A stretch of 64,000 nt of DNA from Streptomyces djakartensis (GCF_014651075.1 NZ_BMWE01000003.1:186001-250000); one strand, 5' to 3'. Numbered from the stretch's first letter, positions 8,014 to 17,676 are shown. Notes: generated by a model from the sequence alone, not told the origin. Translations and numbers: made by a program.

Positions 8014-10818
8014 ATGACAGAGGACCTCTCACCGGCCGAGCGGTACGCGGCAGCCCGTAGGCGCGCTGCCGAGCAGGCCACCGCGCTCGCCTCCTTCCGC
8101 GAGATGTACGACTTCGGCCTCGACCCCTTCCAGATCGAGGCCTGCCAGGCGCTCGAGGCGGGGAAGGGGGTGCTGGTCGCCGCGCCCACCGGCTCCGGCA
8201 AGACGATCGTCGGCGAGTTCGCCGTCCACCTGGCCCTCCAGCAGGGCAAGAAGTGCTTCTACACGACGCCCATCAAGGCGCTGTCGAACCAGAAGTACGC
8301 CGACCTGTGCCGCCGCTACGGCACGGAGAAGGTGGGCCTGCTCACCGGCGACAACAGCGTCAACTCCGGCGCCCCGGTGGTCGTGATGACCACCGAGGTG
8401 CTGCGGAACATGCTGTACGCCGGCTCCCAGACCCTCCTCGGCCTCGGCTACGTGGTCATGGACGAGGTGCACTACCTCTCCGACCGGTTCCGGGGCGCCG
8501 TCTGGGAAGAGGTGATCATCCACCTTCCCGACTCGGTCACCCTGATCTCGCTCTCGGCGACGGTGTCGAACGCCGAGGAGTTCGGCGACTGGCTCGACAC
8601 GGTCCGCGGCGACACCGAGGTGATCGTCTCCGAGCACCGGCCCGTGCCGCTGTTCCAGCACGTGCTGGCGGGGCGGCGGATGTACGACCTGTTCGAGGAG
8701 GGCGAGGGCCAGAAGAAGGCCGTCAACCCCGATCTGACGCGCATTGCGCGGATGGAGGCGAGCCGGCCGTCGTACCAGGACCGCCGGCGCGGCCGGTCCA
8801 TGCGCGAGGCCGACCGCGAGCGTGAGCGCAGGCAGCGGTCCCGGGTGTGGACACCGAGCCGGCCCGAGGTCATCGAGCGGCTCGACGCCGAGGGGCTGTT
8901 GCCCGCGATCACCTTCATCTTCAGCCGCGCCGCCTGTGAGGCCGCGGTCCAGCAGTGCCTGTACGCGGGGCTCCGGCTCAACGACGAGGAGGCACGCGAG
9001 CAGGTGCGCTCGCTGGTCGAGGAGCGCACGGCGTCCATCCCGGCCGAGGACCTGCACGTCCTCGGCTACTACGAGTGGCTGGAGGGCCTCGAGCGCGGCA
9101 TCGCCGCCCACCACGCGGGCATGCTGCCCACCTTCAAGGAGGTCGTCGAGGAACTGTTCGTGCGCGGCCTGGTGAAGGCCGTGTTCGCCACCGAGACCCT
9201 CGCCCTCGGCATCAACATGCCCGCCCGCTCGGTCGTGCTGGAAAAGCTCGTCAAGTGGAACGGCGAGCAGCACGCCGACATCACGCCGGGCGAGTTCACG
9301 CAGCTGACGGGGCGTGCGGGGCGACGCGGTATCGACGTCGAGGGCCACGCGGTGGTGCTCTGGCAGCGCGGTATGAACCCCGAGCACCTGGCGGGGCTCG
9401 CGGGCACGCGCACGTACCCGCTGCGGTCCAGCTTCAAGCCGTCGTACAACATGGCGGTCAACCTGGTCGAGCAGTTCGGGCGGCACCGCTCGCGCGAACT
9501 GCTGGAGACGTCCTTCGCGCAGTTCCAGGCGGACAAGTCGGTCGTCGGCATCTCACGGCAGGTGCAGCGCAACGAGGAGGGCCTAGAGGGCTACAAGGCC
9601 TCCATGACCTGCCACCTCGGTGACTTCGAGGAGTACGCCCGACTGCGCCGCGAACTGAAGGACCGGGAGAACGAGATCGCCCGGCAGGGCGCGGCACAGC
9701 GGCGCGCGGAGGCCGCCGTCGCGCTGGAGAAGCTGAAGCCAGGTGACGTCATCCACGTGCCCACCGGCAAGTACGCGGGCCTGGCGCTGGTGCTGGACCC
9801 GGGTCTGCCCGCCGGCCGTTCGAACGGACACCGCGGCTTCGAGCACCACGACGGGCCGCGCCCGCTGGTGCTGACCGCCGAACGGCAGGTGAAGCGGCTG
9901 GCGTCCATGGACTTCCCGGTGCCGGTCGAGCCGCTGGAGCGGATGCGGATCCCGAAGTCCTTCAACCCCCGCTCCCCGCAGTCCCGTCGGGACCTCGCCT
10001 CCGCCCTGCGTACCAAGGCCGGGCACATCCCGGCCGAGCGGCACCGCAAGCGGCGTTCCCAGGCGGCCGACGACCGCGAGATCGCGCGGCTGCGCACCGC
10101 GCTCCGCGCGCACCCCTGCCACGGGTGCGACGACCGTGAGGACCACGCCCGTTGGGCCGAGCGGTACCACCGGTTGCTGCGCGACACCTCGCAGCTGGAG
10201 CGGCGGATCGAGGGCCGTACGAACACGATCGCCCGGACCTTCGACCGCATCGTCGCGCTGCTGACCGAGATGGACTACCTGCGCGCCGACGAGGTCACCG
10301 AGCACGGCAAGCGGCTCGCGCGGCTGTACGGCGAACTGGACCTGCTCGCCAGCGAGTGTCTGCGCGAGGGCGTCTGGGAGGGGCTCGGACCCGCCGAACT
10401 CGCCGCGTGCGTCTCGGCGCTGGTGTTCGAGTCGCGCGTCGCGGACGACGCGATGGCGCCGAAGCTGCCTTCGGGGAAGGCCAAGGCCGCGCTGGGCGAG
10501 ATGGTGCGGATCTGGGGCCGGCTGGACGCGCTGGAGGAGGAGTTCCGCATCACCCAGACCGAGGGCGTCGGACAGCGCGAGCCGGACCTCGGTTTCGCCT
10601 GGGCGGCGTACATGTGGGCCTCCGGGAAGGGACTCGACGAGGTGCTGCGCGAGGCCGAGATGCCGGCGGGCGACTTCGTGCGGTGGTGCAAGCAGGTCAT
10701 CGACGTGCTGGGGCAGATCGCGGCGGCCGCTCCGCAGGGCTCGTCCGTGGTGAAGAACGCCCGTAAGGCCGTGGACCTGTTGCTGCGGGGTGTCGTCGCG
10801 TACTCGTCGGTGGGGTGA
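8014..10818 (+). CDS. helY: Ski2-like DEAD/DExH-box helicase HelY
   Basis: A 934-residue superfamily 2 helicase related to HelY and Ski2/Mtr4. It has Walker A PTGSGKT (residues 58-64), the DEVH box (150-153), motif III SATVSN, and a motif VI-like QLTGRAGRRG. A long C-terminal Ski2-type domain includes a CHGCDDREDH segment. It is an ATP-dependent helicase, probably acting on structured RNA or DNA. The ATG at 8014 was chosen because it directly follows a RecA-NDp-type promoter; an earlier in-frame ATG at 7969 would lie upstream of that promoter. The gene sits next to pafBC-tatAC, as in mycobacteria. Confidence 0.93.
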   Translation: MTEDLSPAERYAAARRRAAEQATALASFREMYDFGLDPFQIEACQALEAGKGVLVAAPTGSGKTIVGEFAVHLALQQGKKCFYTTPIKALSNQKYADLCRRYGTEKVGLLTGDNSVNSGAPVVVMTTEVLRNMLYAGSQTLLGLGYVVMDEVHYLSDRFRGAVWEEVIIHLPDSVTLISLSATVSNAEEFGDWLDTVRGDTEVIVSEHRPVPLFQHVLAGRRMYDLFEEGEGQKKAVNPDLTRIARMEASRPSYQDRRRGRSMREADRERERRQRSRVWTPSRPEVIERLDAEGLLPAITFIFSRAACEAAVQQCLYAGLRLNDEEAREQVRSLVEERTASIPAEDLHVLGYYEWLEGLERGIAAHHAGMLPTFKEVVEELFVRGLVKAVFATETLALGINMPARSVVLEKLVKWNGEQHADITPGEFTQLTGRAGRRGIDVEGHAVVLWQRGMNPEHLAGLAGTRTYPLRSSFKPSYNMAVNLVEQFGRHRSRELLETSFAQFQADKSVVGISRQVQRNEEGLEGYKASMTCHLGDFEEYARLRRELKDRENEIARQGAAQRRAEAAVALEKLKPGDVIHVPTGKYAGLALVLDPGLPAGRSNGHRGFEHHDGPRPLVLTAERQVKRLASMDFPVPVEPLERMRIPKSFNPRSPQSRRDLASALRTKAGHIPAERHRKRRSQAADDREIARLRTALRAHPCHGCDDREDHARWAERYHRLLRDTSQLERRIEGRTNTIARTFDRIVALLTEMDYLRADEVTEHGKRLARLYGELDLLASECLREGVWEGLGPAELAACVSALVFESRVADDAMAPKLPSGKAKAALGEMVRIWGRLDALEEEFRITQTEGVGQREPDLGFAWAAYMWASGKGLDEVLREAEMPAGDFVRWCKQVIDVLGQIAAAAPQGSSVVKNARKAVDLLLRGVVAYSSVG

Positions 10819-10840
10819 CCGGCGGAACGGCGCCGTACCG

Positions 10841-10873
10841 AAGCCCATTCACTCTTCATGGTGAGTGGGCTTT
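10841..10873 (+). terminator. Terminator after helY
   Basis: 12-bp stem with one G-U pair (10841-10852 and 10861-10872), 8-nt loop, then T and C. It lies 22 nt after the helY stop. Confidence 0.75.
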
Positions 10874-11039
10874 CGTACGTCCGTTCGCTGTTACGTACCG
10901 CATTCGAACGATGTCGCAGCGTATAAGCGACCGAGCGTACTATCCCTTCGCGTCCGGTTTCCGGCAGTTGCCGAATATGACATGGCGATGATCCGGTCGG
11001 ACTAAGCTCGCCCGCAGCGCACCAGCTTGAGGTGAATTC

Positions 11040-12743
11040 GTGCGCTTGTTCCCCAATGTGCGGAAGCCCCCAGTTGACTCCTGTCAGAAGGCCTACATGG
11101 TGAGTGTCCAATCCCCTCCCGGTCGCCGTGAACTTCCCTACGCGCGCGTGCTGCTGCTCCCGGCCATAGTGATGGCCGCGGCGACCGTGGCCGCCGTCGC
11201 CCTGGTGACGGCGCCGGCCCGGCTCGCCGTCGGCTGGTGCGGCGGCCTCGCCACCGTGCTGGTCATCGCGACGGCTGCCGAGGCGGTGCGCCGCGGCCGT
11301 GTCCTGCGGCGGCACCGGAGCGAGCACGCCCGTCACAGCGCGCACCTGGAACAGCGGATCGCCGCCCACGAACACGAACTGGTCCGCTTCGCGAGGGAGA
11401 TCATCCCCGCGGCGCTCGATCTGCTGCACGCCGGCAACTCCCCGAGGGAGGCGATCCGCAAGCTCGGCCTGGCCGACCCCGCCTACCGGGACCTCCCCGC
11501 TCCGCAGCACGAGACGCTGCTGAAGCTGCTCAAGATCGTGGACTACGAAGTCACCATGCGCGACGCCGCCGCGCGCTCCTTCGTCAGTGTCGCCCGCCGC
11601 GTCCAGGCGATCATCCACCAGCAGGCCCAGGAACTGCGGGAGATGGAGGAGGACCACGGCCGCAACCCGGAGGTCTTCGACGACCTGCTGCGCATCGACC
11701 ACGGCAACGCACTGATCGGCCGGCTCGCCGACTCCGTCTCCGTCCTCGGCGGCGGACGTCCGGGACGGCAGTGGCCCGAGGCGGTGTCCCTGTACAGCAC
11801 GCTGCGCGGCGCCATGTCCCGCATCCTGGAGTACCGGCGCATCCAGCTGTCCTCCATCGCCAAGGTCAGCGTCAAGGGCATCTACGTCGAGCCGGTCATC
11901 CACGCCGCCGCCGAACTCCTCGACAACGCCACGCGCTACTCGCCGCCGCAGACCAAGGTGCACGTCACGGCCACCGAGGTGCAGACCGGCGTGTGCATCG
12001 AGATCGAGGACGGCGGTGTCAACCTCAACGAGGAGGCCCGGGCCCGGATCGAGGGCATGCTGGAGGCCGCCAAGGCGGGCGTCGACCTCCAGGACATCGG
12101 TGAGCACCCGCGCCTGGGCCTGGCCGTCGTGGGCCGCCTCTGCACGGCGTACAACATGCAGGTCTCGCTGCGGGCCTCTGCGTACGGCGGCGTCCGCGCC
12201 ATCCTCATCGTGCCGAGCGAGATGATCACCCACGAGCCCGGCGTCGGACTCGCCCACGGCATCGGCGCCACCGGCATCCCCATGACGGTCGGCATCCCCG
12301 AGGGCCCCAAGCGCACGCCCAAGAGGCGCCGCCCCACCAGCCCGAAGATCCCCGCGACCGTCTCCCTCGAGGACGACGTCCCCGAGGTCACCGAGTGGAC
12401 GGCGAACGGCCTTCCGCAGCGCCGCAGCCGGGTGAAGACACCGCTCGCCGAGCGGCTCGCCCAGCAGGCCGAGAACGAGAAGGCCGACCGGGAGGCGGCC
12501 GCACGGGGCGAGTACAACCCCTGGGCGGCGACACACGAGCCCGAGCCCGAGACCAAGCCCCTGCTTGACATGTCGGCGCCCGACGCCCCCGGCAAGGGCC
12601 TCGAAGCCTTCTGGGAGGGACTCAAGCAGGGCATCGAACCCGGCACCCACCCGACCGACTTCATCCGGAACCCGACCAAGTACCTGCACCTGCTCAACGA
12701 CCCGGCCCCCACCGAGGCCGACGACGAGGGGGACCTCAAGTGA
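11040..12743 (+). CDS. cvnA9: Conservon sensor-kinase-like protein CvnA
   Basis: A 567-residue membrane protein and the first gene of a conservon. Two membrane segments (about residues 36-58 and 62-80) are followed by a long helical region and a GHKL ATPase domain with N-box ELLDNATRYSPP and a G-box around GLAVVGRLC. A classical phospho-acceptor H-box is not evident. Streptomyces conservon products form a membrane-associated complex likened to eukaryotic G-protein signalling. The GTG at 11040 is preceded by GAGGTGA 7 nt upstream; an alternative ATG is at 11097. The five-gene order and adjoining genes match cvn9 (rarA-E). Confidence 0.9.
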   Translation: MRLFPNVRKPPVDSCQKAYMVSVQSPPGRRELPYARVLLLPAIVMAAATVAAVALVTAPARLAVGWCGGLATVLVIATAAEAVRRGRVLRRHRSEHARHSAHLEQRIAAHEHELVRFAREIIPAALDLLHAGNSPREAIRKLGLADPAYRDLPAPQHETLLKLLKIVDYEVTMRDAAARSFVSVARRVQAIIHQQAQELREMEEDHGRNPEVFDDLLRIDHGNALIGRLADSVSVLGGGRPGRQWPEAVSLYSTLRGAMSRILEYRRIQLSSIAKVSVKGIYVEPVIHAAAELLDNATRYSPPQTKVHVTATEVQTGVCIEIEDGGVNLNEEARARIEGMLEAAKAGVDLQDIGEHPRLGLAVVGRLCTAYNMQVSLRASAYGGVRAILIVPSEMITHEPGVGLAHGIGATGIPMTVGIPEGPKRTPKRRRPTSPKIPATVSLEDDVPEVTEWTANGLPQRRSRVKTPLAERLAQQAENEKADREAAARGEYNPWAATHEPEPETKPLLDMSAPDAPGKGLEAFWEGLKQGIEPGTHPTDFIRNPTKYLHLLNDPAPTEADDEGDLK

Positions 12744-13147
12744 TCCAGCAGCGAGGCAACTTCGACTGGATGCTCAAGCAGCTCGCCGACGGCGTGCCGG
12801 GCATCGAGATGATCGTGGTGCTCTCGGCCGACGGCCTGCGCATCGCCCGCTACGGCGGCGAGCCCGACGCGGCCGACCGCGTGGCCGCGGCCTGTGCCGG
12901 CCTGCAGTCCCTCGCGAGCAGCATCTGCCAGGAACTCACCGTCGGCGAAGGCGAGATGAAGCTGGTCATGATCGAGATCGACCGGGGCTACTTCTACCTG
13001 ATGAACGCCGGAGCCAACGCGTTCCTCGCGGTGCTCTCCGACGTGCGGTGCGAACCCGGCCGGATGAGCGCGATGATGCGCGATCTGGTCGTCCGGATCG
13101 GCGGCCACCTCACCAGTCCGCCCCGGCGGAACGGGCAGACCGTATGA
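12740..13147 (+). CDS. cvnB9: Conservon roadblock/LC7-domain protein CvnB
   Basis: A 135-residue roadblock/LC7-domain protein, similar in fold to regulators of Ras-like GTPases such as MglB. It begins at GTG 12740, overlapping the cvnA stop by 4 nt (GTGA), so translation is coupled. Characteristic segments are WMLKQLADGVPGIEMIVVLS and DGLRIARYG. It is expected to act with the CvnD GTPase encoded two genes downstream. Confidence 0.93.
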   Translation: MIQQRGNFDWMLKQLADGVPGIEMIVVLSADGLRIARYGGEPDAADRVAAACAGLQSLASSICQELTVGEGEMKLVMIEIDRGYFYLMNAGANAFLAVLSDVRCEPGRMSAMMRDLVVRIGGHLTSPPRRNGQTV

Positions 13148-13554
13148 CGCCTCCGCAACGCCAGCGGCGCGGACCCGCACCGGAACCGCCCCCGCGGCCT
13201 TCCCAGGAGAGCGAGGGCGAGGGCGAGGCCAGGAACCCGGAGCGGATGTACGTGGTGGCCGGTCCGGACGGTGAGCGGGCCGAACTCGACCTGGTCACGT
13301 TGATCGTGGCGCGTGTCGCGGACCCGCCGCCCTCCGCCTCTCCCGAGCAGGCGGCGCTGCTCCGGCTCTGCGCCGCCCCCCTGTCGGTGGCCGAACTGTC
13401 GGCCTACCTCCACCTGCCGTTCAGCGCGATGGGCGTACTGCTCACCGAACTGCTGACGGCGGAACTGGTGCAGGCGCGCGCGCCGATCGTCCGCCAGTCA
13501 CGCACCGACCGTTCCCTTCTCGAAGCGGTGATGAATGGACTTCAAAGGCTCTGA
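13144..13554 (+). CDS. cvnC9: Conservon DUF742 protein CvnC
   Basis: A 136-residue DUF742 protein. A Pro/Arg/Glu-rich disordered N-terminus (1-35) is followed by a winged-helix-like region with RMYVVAGPDG near residue 38 and LSVAELSAYLHLPFSAMGVLL. Start ATG 13144 overlaps cvnB by 4 nt. The 3' end overlaps cvnD by 20 nt in another frame. Part of the conservon complex; its biochemical role is not established. Confidence 0.92.
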   Translation: MTPPQRQRRGPAPEPPPRPSQESEGEGEARNPERMYVVAGPDGERAELDLVTLIVARVADPPPSASPEQAALLRLCAAPLSVAELSAYLHLPFSAMGVLLTELLTAELVQARAPIVRQSRTDRSLLEAVMNGLQRL

Positions 13555-14155
13555 CACCATCCCGGGCCCCCGGGCCGAGGACCAGCTGCCCCACACGGCA
13601 CAGTCCGCGGCCAAGATCGTGATCGTGGGTGGCTTCGGCGTCGGCAAGACCACCATGGTCGGCTCGGTCAGCGAGATCACCCCGCTGACCACCGAGGAGA
13701 CCATGACGCAGGCCGGCATCGGTGTCGACGACAACTTCGGCTCCGCGTCCAAGACGGCCACCACCGTGGCGATGGACTTCGGCCGGATCAGCATCACCGA
13801 GCAGCTCGTGCTGTACCTCTTCGGCACGCCCGGCCAGCAGCGGTTCTGGTTCCTGTGGAACGGACTGTTCGAGGGCGCGCTCGGCGCGGTGGTGCTGGTC
13901 GACACCCGCCGGCTTGAGGTCAGCTTCGACGTGATGGGGCGCCTGGAGGAGCGCGGCGTGCCGTTCGTGGTCGCCGTCAACGCCTTTCCCGACGCGCCCC
14001 GTTACGCCATCGAAGAGCTGCGCACGGCCCTCGACCTCACCCCGGACATCCCGATCATGGAGTGCGACGCGCGGCGCCGGGCCTCCAGCCGTGACGTGCT
14101 GATGACCCTGATGCGCTTCCTGCACTCACTCGCGATGACGGGCTCGCGAACCTGA
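13535..14155 (+). CDS. cvnD9: Conservon Ras-like GTPase CvnD
   Basis: A 206-residue small GTP-binding protein. The P-loop GGFGVGKTT lies at residues 32-40, the DxxG-like segment is LFGTPGQQRFW, and the base-recognition region is around VVAVNAF, in place of the usual NKxD. It begins at ATG 13535 inside the end of cvnC. Conservon GTPases of this type bind GTP and work with the roadblock and sensor partners. Here it is followed by a P450 gene 74 nt downstream, which also belongs to the operon. Confidence 0.93.
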   Translation: MDFKGSDTIPGPRAEDQLPHTAQSAAKIVIVGGFGVGKTTMVGSVSEITPLTTEETMTQAGIGVDDNFGSASKTATTVAMDFGRISITEQLVLYLFGTPGQQRFWFLWNGLFEGALGAVVLVDTRRLEVSFDVMGRLEERGVPFVVAVNAFPDAPRYAIEELRTALDLTPDIPIMECDARRRASSRDVLMTLMRFLHSLAMTGSRT

Positions 14156-14229
14156 CCGGGATCCGCGCCCGCCCCACCTTCCACCCCCCCCATACACCTG
14201 GATCCACCTCAGTTTCCGGAGCGAGCACT

Positions 14230-15747
14230 GTGACGCCTGAAACCCACGCCCCGACCGGTACGGACACCTCCCGGCCCGGCCCGCCCCCCGGCTGCCCCGC
14301 GCACGGACTCGGGCCCGGGGGACTGCACCGGCTGCACGAGTCGGAGGACCTGGGAGCGCTGTACGAACAACTGCGGGAGGAGCACGGCCCCGTCGCGCCC
14401 GTGCTGCTCCACGACGACGTGCCGATCTGGATCGTCCTCGGCCACGCCGAGAACCTGCACATGGTGCGCTCGCCCTCGCAGTTCTGCCGGGACAGCCGTA
14501 TCTGGACGCCCCTGAGGGACGGCCTGGTCAAGCCCGACCACCCGCTGATGCCCCACATCGCCTGGCAGCCCATCGCCTCGCACGCCGAGGGCGACGAGCA
14601 CAAGCGGTTGCGCGGCGCCGTCATGGGCGCCATCTCGACCATCGACTTCCGCAGCCTGCGCCGCTACATCAACCGCAGCACGCAGGCCATCGTCAACCGC
14701 TTCTGCGAGGAGGGCGAGGCCGACCTCGTCAGCCAGTTCACCGAGCACCTGCCGATGGCCGTGATGTGCGAGATCCTCGGCATGCGCGACGACTACGACG
14801 ACCGTCTCGTCGAGGCCGCCCGCGACGCGCTCAAGGGCACCGAGACCGCCATCGCCAGCCACTCGTACGTCATGGAGGCCCTGAGCCGGCTCACCGCCCG
14901 GCGTCGCGCCCAGCCCGAGGAGGACCTCGCCAGCTACCTGATCACCCACCCGGCCCGGCTGAGCGACGATGAGGTCAGGGAGCACCTGCGCCTGGTGCTC
15001 TTCGCCGCCTACGAGGCCACCACCAACCTGCTGTCCAACGTGCTGCTCACGGTGCTGATCGACCCGCGCTTCAGGGCTCAGCTCAACGGCGGCCAGATGA
15101 CGGTGCCGGAGGCGGTGGAGCAGTCGCTGTGGAACGAGCCGCCGTTCAGCACGGTCTTCGCCTACTTCGCCAAGCAGGAGACCGAACTCGGCGGTCAGCG
15201 CATCCGCCGGGGCGACGGACTCCTCTTCGCCCCGCTCCCGGCCAACGTCGACCCGCGGATCCGGCCGGACCTGTCCGCCAGCATGCAGGGCAACCGCTCC
15301 CACCTCGCGTTCGGCGGCGGCCCGCACGAGTGCCCCGGCCAGGACATCGGCCGCTCCATCGCCGACGTCGGTGTCGACGCGCTGCTGATGCGGCTTCCGG
15401 ACGTCGAACTCGACTGCGACCAGGACGAGCTGCGCTGGACGGCGTCCATCGCCGCCCGCCACCTCGTGTCCCTGCCGGTGCAGTTCTCGCCCAAGCCGCC
15501 CCAGGACGTGTCGGAGACGCCCCACCACAACGTCGTCCCGAGGCAGCGCGACTGGCAGATCGGCACCGTCCAGTCACAACCACAACCACAGCCACAGCGC
15601 CAGCCCCAGCCGGCACCGGCCGCCGCGCAACCTCAGCCTCAGCCGCAGCCGGCCCCCGCGCACCCGCAGGCGCACCCGGCGGCGGAGGAACCCGTTCGCC
15701 GCAAGGGCGTCTGGCAGCGTCTGCTGCGCTGGTGGCAGGGCTACTGA
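14230..15747 (+). CDS. cvnE9: Conservon cytochrome P450, CYP157 family, with non-canonical K-helix
   Basis: A 505-residue P450. The heme ligand motif FGGGPHECPGQD places the cysteine at residue 368, and the I-helix is around LFAAYEATTN. The K-helix carries EQSLW at residues 297-301 where almost all P450s have ExxR, which is the known hallmark of the CYP157 family. The last about 60 residues form a Gln/Pro-rich linker ending in a basic aromatic helix, WQRLLRWWQGY, that could bind membrane. The substrate is unknown. GTG start at 14230. The 3' end overlaps the convergent pseudouridine synthase gene by 7 nt. Confidence 0.92.
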   Translation: MTPETHAPTGTDTSRPGPPPGCPAHGLGPGGLHRLHESEDLGALYEQLREEHGPVAPVLLHDDVPIWIVLGHAENLHMVRSPSQFCRDSRIWTPLRDGLVKPDHPLMPHIAWQPIASHAEGDEHKRLRGAVMGAISTIDFRSLRRYINRSTQAIVNRFCEEGEADLVSQFTEHLPMAVMCEILGMRDDYDDRLVEAARDALKGTETAIASHSYVMEALSRLTARRRAQPEEDLASYLITHPARLSDDEVREHLRLVLFAAYEATTNLLSNVLLTVLIDPRFRAQLNGGQMTVPEAVEQSLWNEPPFSTVFAYFAKQETELGGQRIRRGDGLLFAPLPANVDPRIRPDLSASMQGNRSHLAFGGGPHECPGQDIGRSIADVGVDALLMRLPDVELDCDQDELRWTASIAARHLVSLPVQFSPKPPQDVSETPHHNVVPRQRDWQIGTVQSQPQPQPQRQPQPAPAAAQPQPQPQPAPAHPQAHPAAEEPVRRKGVWQRLLRWWQGY

Positions 15748-16730
15748 CGGACCGTCGGGCCGTCGTACGTCCCGGCGGCCCACCGGTCGTACGACGTCCA
15801 CGCGGCGAGTTCCCGGCCGCTGCGGAACCGGCGCTCGCCGCCCGTGACCGGGTCGGTGAACTCCAGGGCCCGCGCCAGCAGCTGCAGCGGACGGCGGAAG
15901 TCGCCGGCCGGTGCGGGGCCGGTCACCTCCGGGTACAGCGGGTCGCCGAGGATGGGCACGCCCAGCGCGGTCATGTGCACGCGCAGTTGATGGGTCTGCC
16001 CGGTGCCGGGTACCAGCCGGTACCGGGCGAGCCGCCCGGCCCCGTGCGAGCGGTGCTCGACGAGTTCGACACGGCTGACGGCGTTGGGCACGCCCGCCAC
16101 CTCCCGGGCCGCCGGCACCCCGCGCTCCTTCACGATCCGGCTGCGTACGGTCCGCGGCAGCGCGAGTCCGGGATCGTGGGGCGCTACGGCCTCGTACTCC
16201 TTGCGCACCCGCCGGTCGCGGAACAGTGTCTGGTACGCGCCGCGTTCCTCGGGGCGCACGGTGAACAGCACGAGTCCGGCGGTGAGCCGGTCCAGGCGGT
16301 GGGCGGCGGTGAGCGCCGGGATCTCCAGCTCCCGGCGCAGCCGGGCCAGCGCGGTCTCGGCGACGTGGCTGCCGCGCGGGGTGGTGGCGAGGAAGTGCGG
16401 CTTGTCGACGACGACGATGTGCTCGTCCCGGTGCACGACCTCCAGGGGGAACGGCACCGGCACCTCGTCGGGCAGGTCCCGGTGGAACCACACGAACATC
16501 CCCGGCACGTAGGGTGCGTCGGCGGCCACGGCCCGCCCGTCCGCCCCGACGACCAGCCCCGCCTCGAACATCCCGTCCACGACTCCGTCGCCGGCCCCGG
16601 TGAGCCGTTCCACCAGGTGCTCACGCACCGTGGCCCACGTGCCCTCGGCGGGCAACCGCACCCGCACCGCGTCCACCCCGCGGCGCTGCGGCAGGGGAGA
16701 GGGCGGGAGCGTGGTTCTGCGTCGTCTCAT
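15741..16730 (-). CDS. RluA-family RNA pseudouridine synthase
   Basis: A 329-residue pseudouridine synthase. The catalytic motif HRLDRLTAGL contains the nucleophilic Asp. The KPHFLATTP and GRTGQTHQLRVH-like segments (here GTGQTHQLRVHM) fit the RluA/RsuA class. It converts specific uridines to pseudouridine, presumably in rRNA or tRNA; the target site cannot be deduced. The N-terminal 95 residues diverge from the S4-domain pattern. Convergent with the P450 gene, sharing 7 nt at the stop codons. Confidence 0.9.
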   Translation of the reverse strand: MRRRRTTLPPSPLPQRRGVDAVRVRLPAEGTWATVREHLVERLTGAGDGVVDGMFEAGLVVGADGRAVAADAPYVPGMFVWFHRDLPDEVPVPFPLEVVHRDEHIVVVDKPHFLATTPRGSHVAETALARLRRELEIPALTAAHRLDRLTAGLVLFTVRPEERGAYQTLFRDRRVRKEYEAVAPHDPGLALPRTVRSRIVKERGVPAAREVAGVPNAVSRVELVEHRSHGAGRLARYRLVPGTGQTHQLRVHMTALGVPILGDPLYPEVTGPAPAGDFRRPLQLLARALEFTDPVTGGERRFRSGRELAAWTSYDRWAAGTYDGPTVRQ

Positions 16731-16815
16731 CGCCGCCCAGGGTACGAGGCCCGCCGCACCCCGCAGGCCCGGAGGGCACCAGGCGCCCGGCTGAGCGGCC
16801 TGCCCACGGCCCGGC

Positions 16816-17658
16816 TCAGGCGGCCGGCGTGCTCTCCTGCTCCGCCTCGATCCGGGCGTTCCACTCGCGCTTCGAGGCCTGCCAGCCGTCCTCGTTGTGG
16901 CCGAGCCGCCAGTAGCCGGAGATGGACAGGTCCTCGCGTGCGATGTGGCGCTCGACCCGGAGCAGATGGCGCAGTTCCTTCACGAAGTGCGCCTCGCCGT
17001 GGACGAAGGCGTGCACCCGGCCCTCGGGGAAGTCCAGGTCCCGTACCGCCTCGACCAGCGCCTCACCGAGGGGCCGGTCACCGCGGTGCAGCCAGACGAC
17101 CTCCACATCGGAGTCGATCTTCTGCTCCTCCTCGGGACCGGAGACCTCCACGAAGGCGTACGCCCTGGCCCCGCGCGGCAACGACTCCAGGGCCCGGGCG
17201 ATCGCGGGCAGCGCGCTCTCGTCACCGGCGAGCAGATGCCAGTCGGCGCCCGGGGCGGGCGCGTACGCTCCGCCGGGCCCCATGAACACCACGGTCTCGC
17301 CCGGCTGGACCCGGGTCGCCCACGGACCGGCCAGACCCTCGTCGCCGTGGATGACGAAGTCCAGCGTCAGCTCGCGGTGCTCGGCGTCCCAATGGCGCAC
17401 CGTGTACGTCCGGGTCACCGGCCACTGTTCGCGGGGCAGCTCGTCGCGGACGCGCTGCAGGTCGAAGGGTTCTGCATAGGCCACGCCCGCCGGCGGGAAC
17501 AGCAGCTTCACATAGTGGTCGGTGCAGGTGTCCGCCGAGAAGTCGGCAAGGCCCTCGCCGCCGAGCACCACGCGCTGCATGTGCGGCGTGAGCCGCTCGG
17601 TGCGGACGACTTGAGCGGAGTGCGTCCTGCGCGGCTGGCGTCCCGGTCGCTCTGTCAT
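16816..17658 (-). CDS. Siderophore-interacting protein (FAD-dependent ferric-siderophore reductase)
   Basis: A 280-residue SIP/ViuB-family flavoprotein. The FAD-binding domain (about 10-135) includes the RTYTVRHWD motif and FVIHGDEGLAGPW. The C-terminal NAD(P)H-binding-like domain ends in YWRLGHNEDGW, typical of the SIP subfamily. It is expected to reduce ferric siderophores in the cytosol to release Fe(II). A DtxR/DmdR-type iron box lies 19 nt upstream of the start (17677-17695), so iron repression is likely. ATG at 17658 is preceded by GGGAGG. Confidence 0.92.
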   Translation of the reverse strand: MTERPGRQPRRTHSAQVVRTERLTPHMQRVVLGGEGLADFSADTCTDHYVKLLFPPAGVAYAEPFDLQRVRDELPREQWPVTRTYTVRHWDAEHRELTLDFVIHGDEGLAGPWATRVQPGETVVFMGPGGAYAPAPGADWHLLAGDESALPAIARALESLPRGARAYAFVEVSGPEEEQKIDSDVEVVWLHRGDRPLGEALVEAVRDLDFPEGRVHAFVHGEAHFVKELRHLLRVERHIAREDLSISGYWRLGHNEDGWQASKREWNARIEAEQESTPAA

Positions 17659-17676
17659 GAGGACCTCCCTGTCTCA

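Noticed and set aside
10275..12689. Long minus-strand open frame antisense to helY and cvnA
   Set aside because: Runs across two genes and their terminator with no family match; shadow frame.
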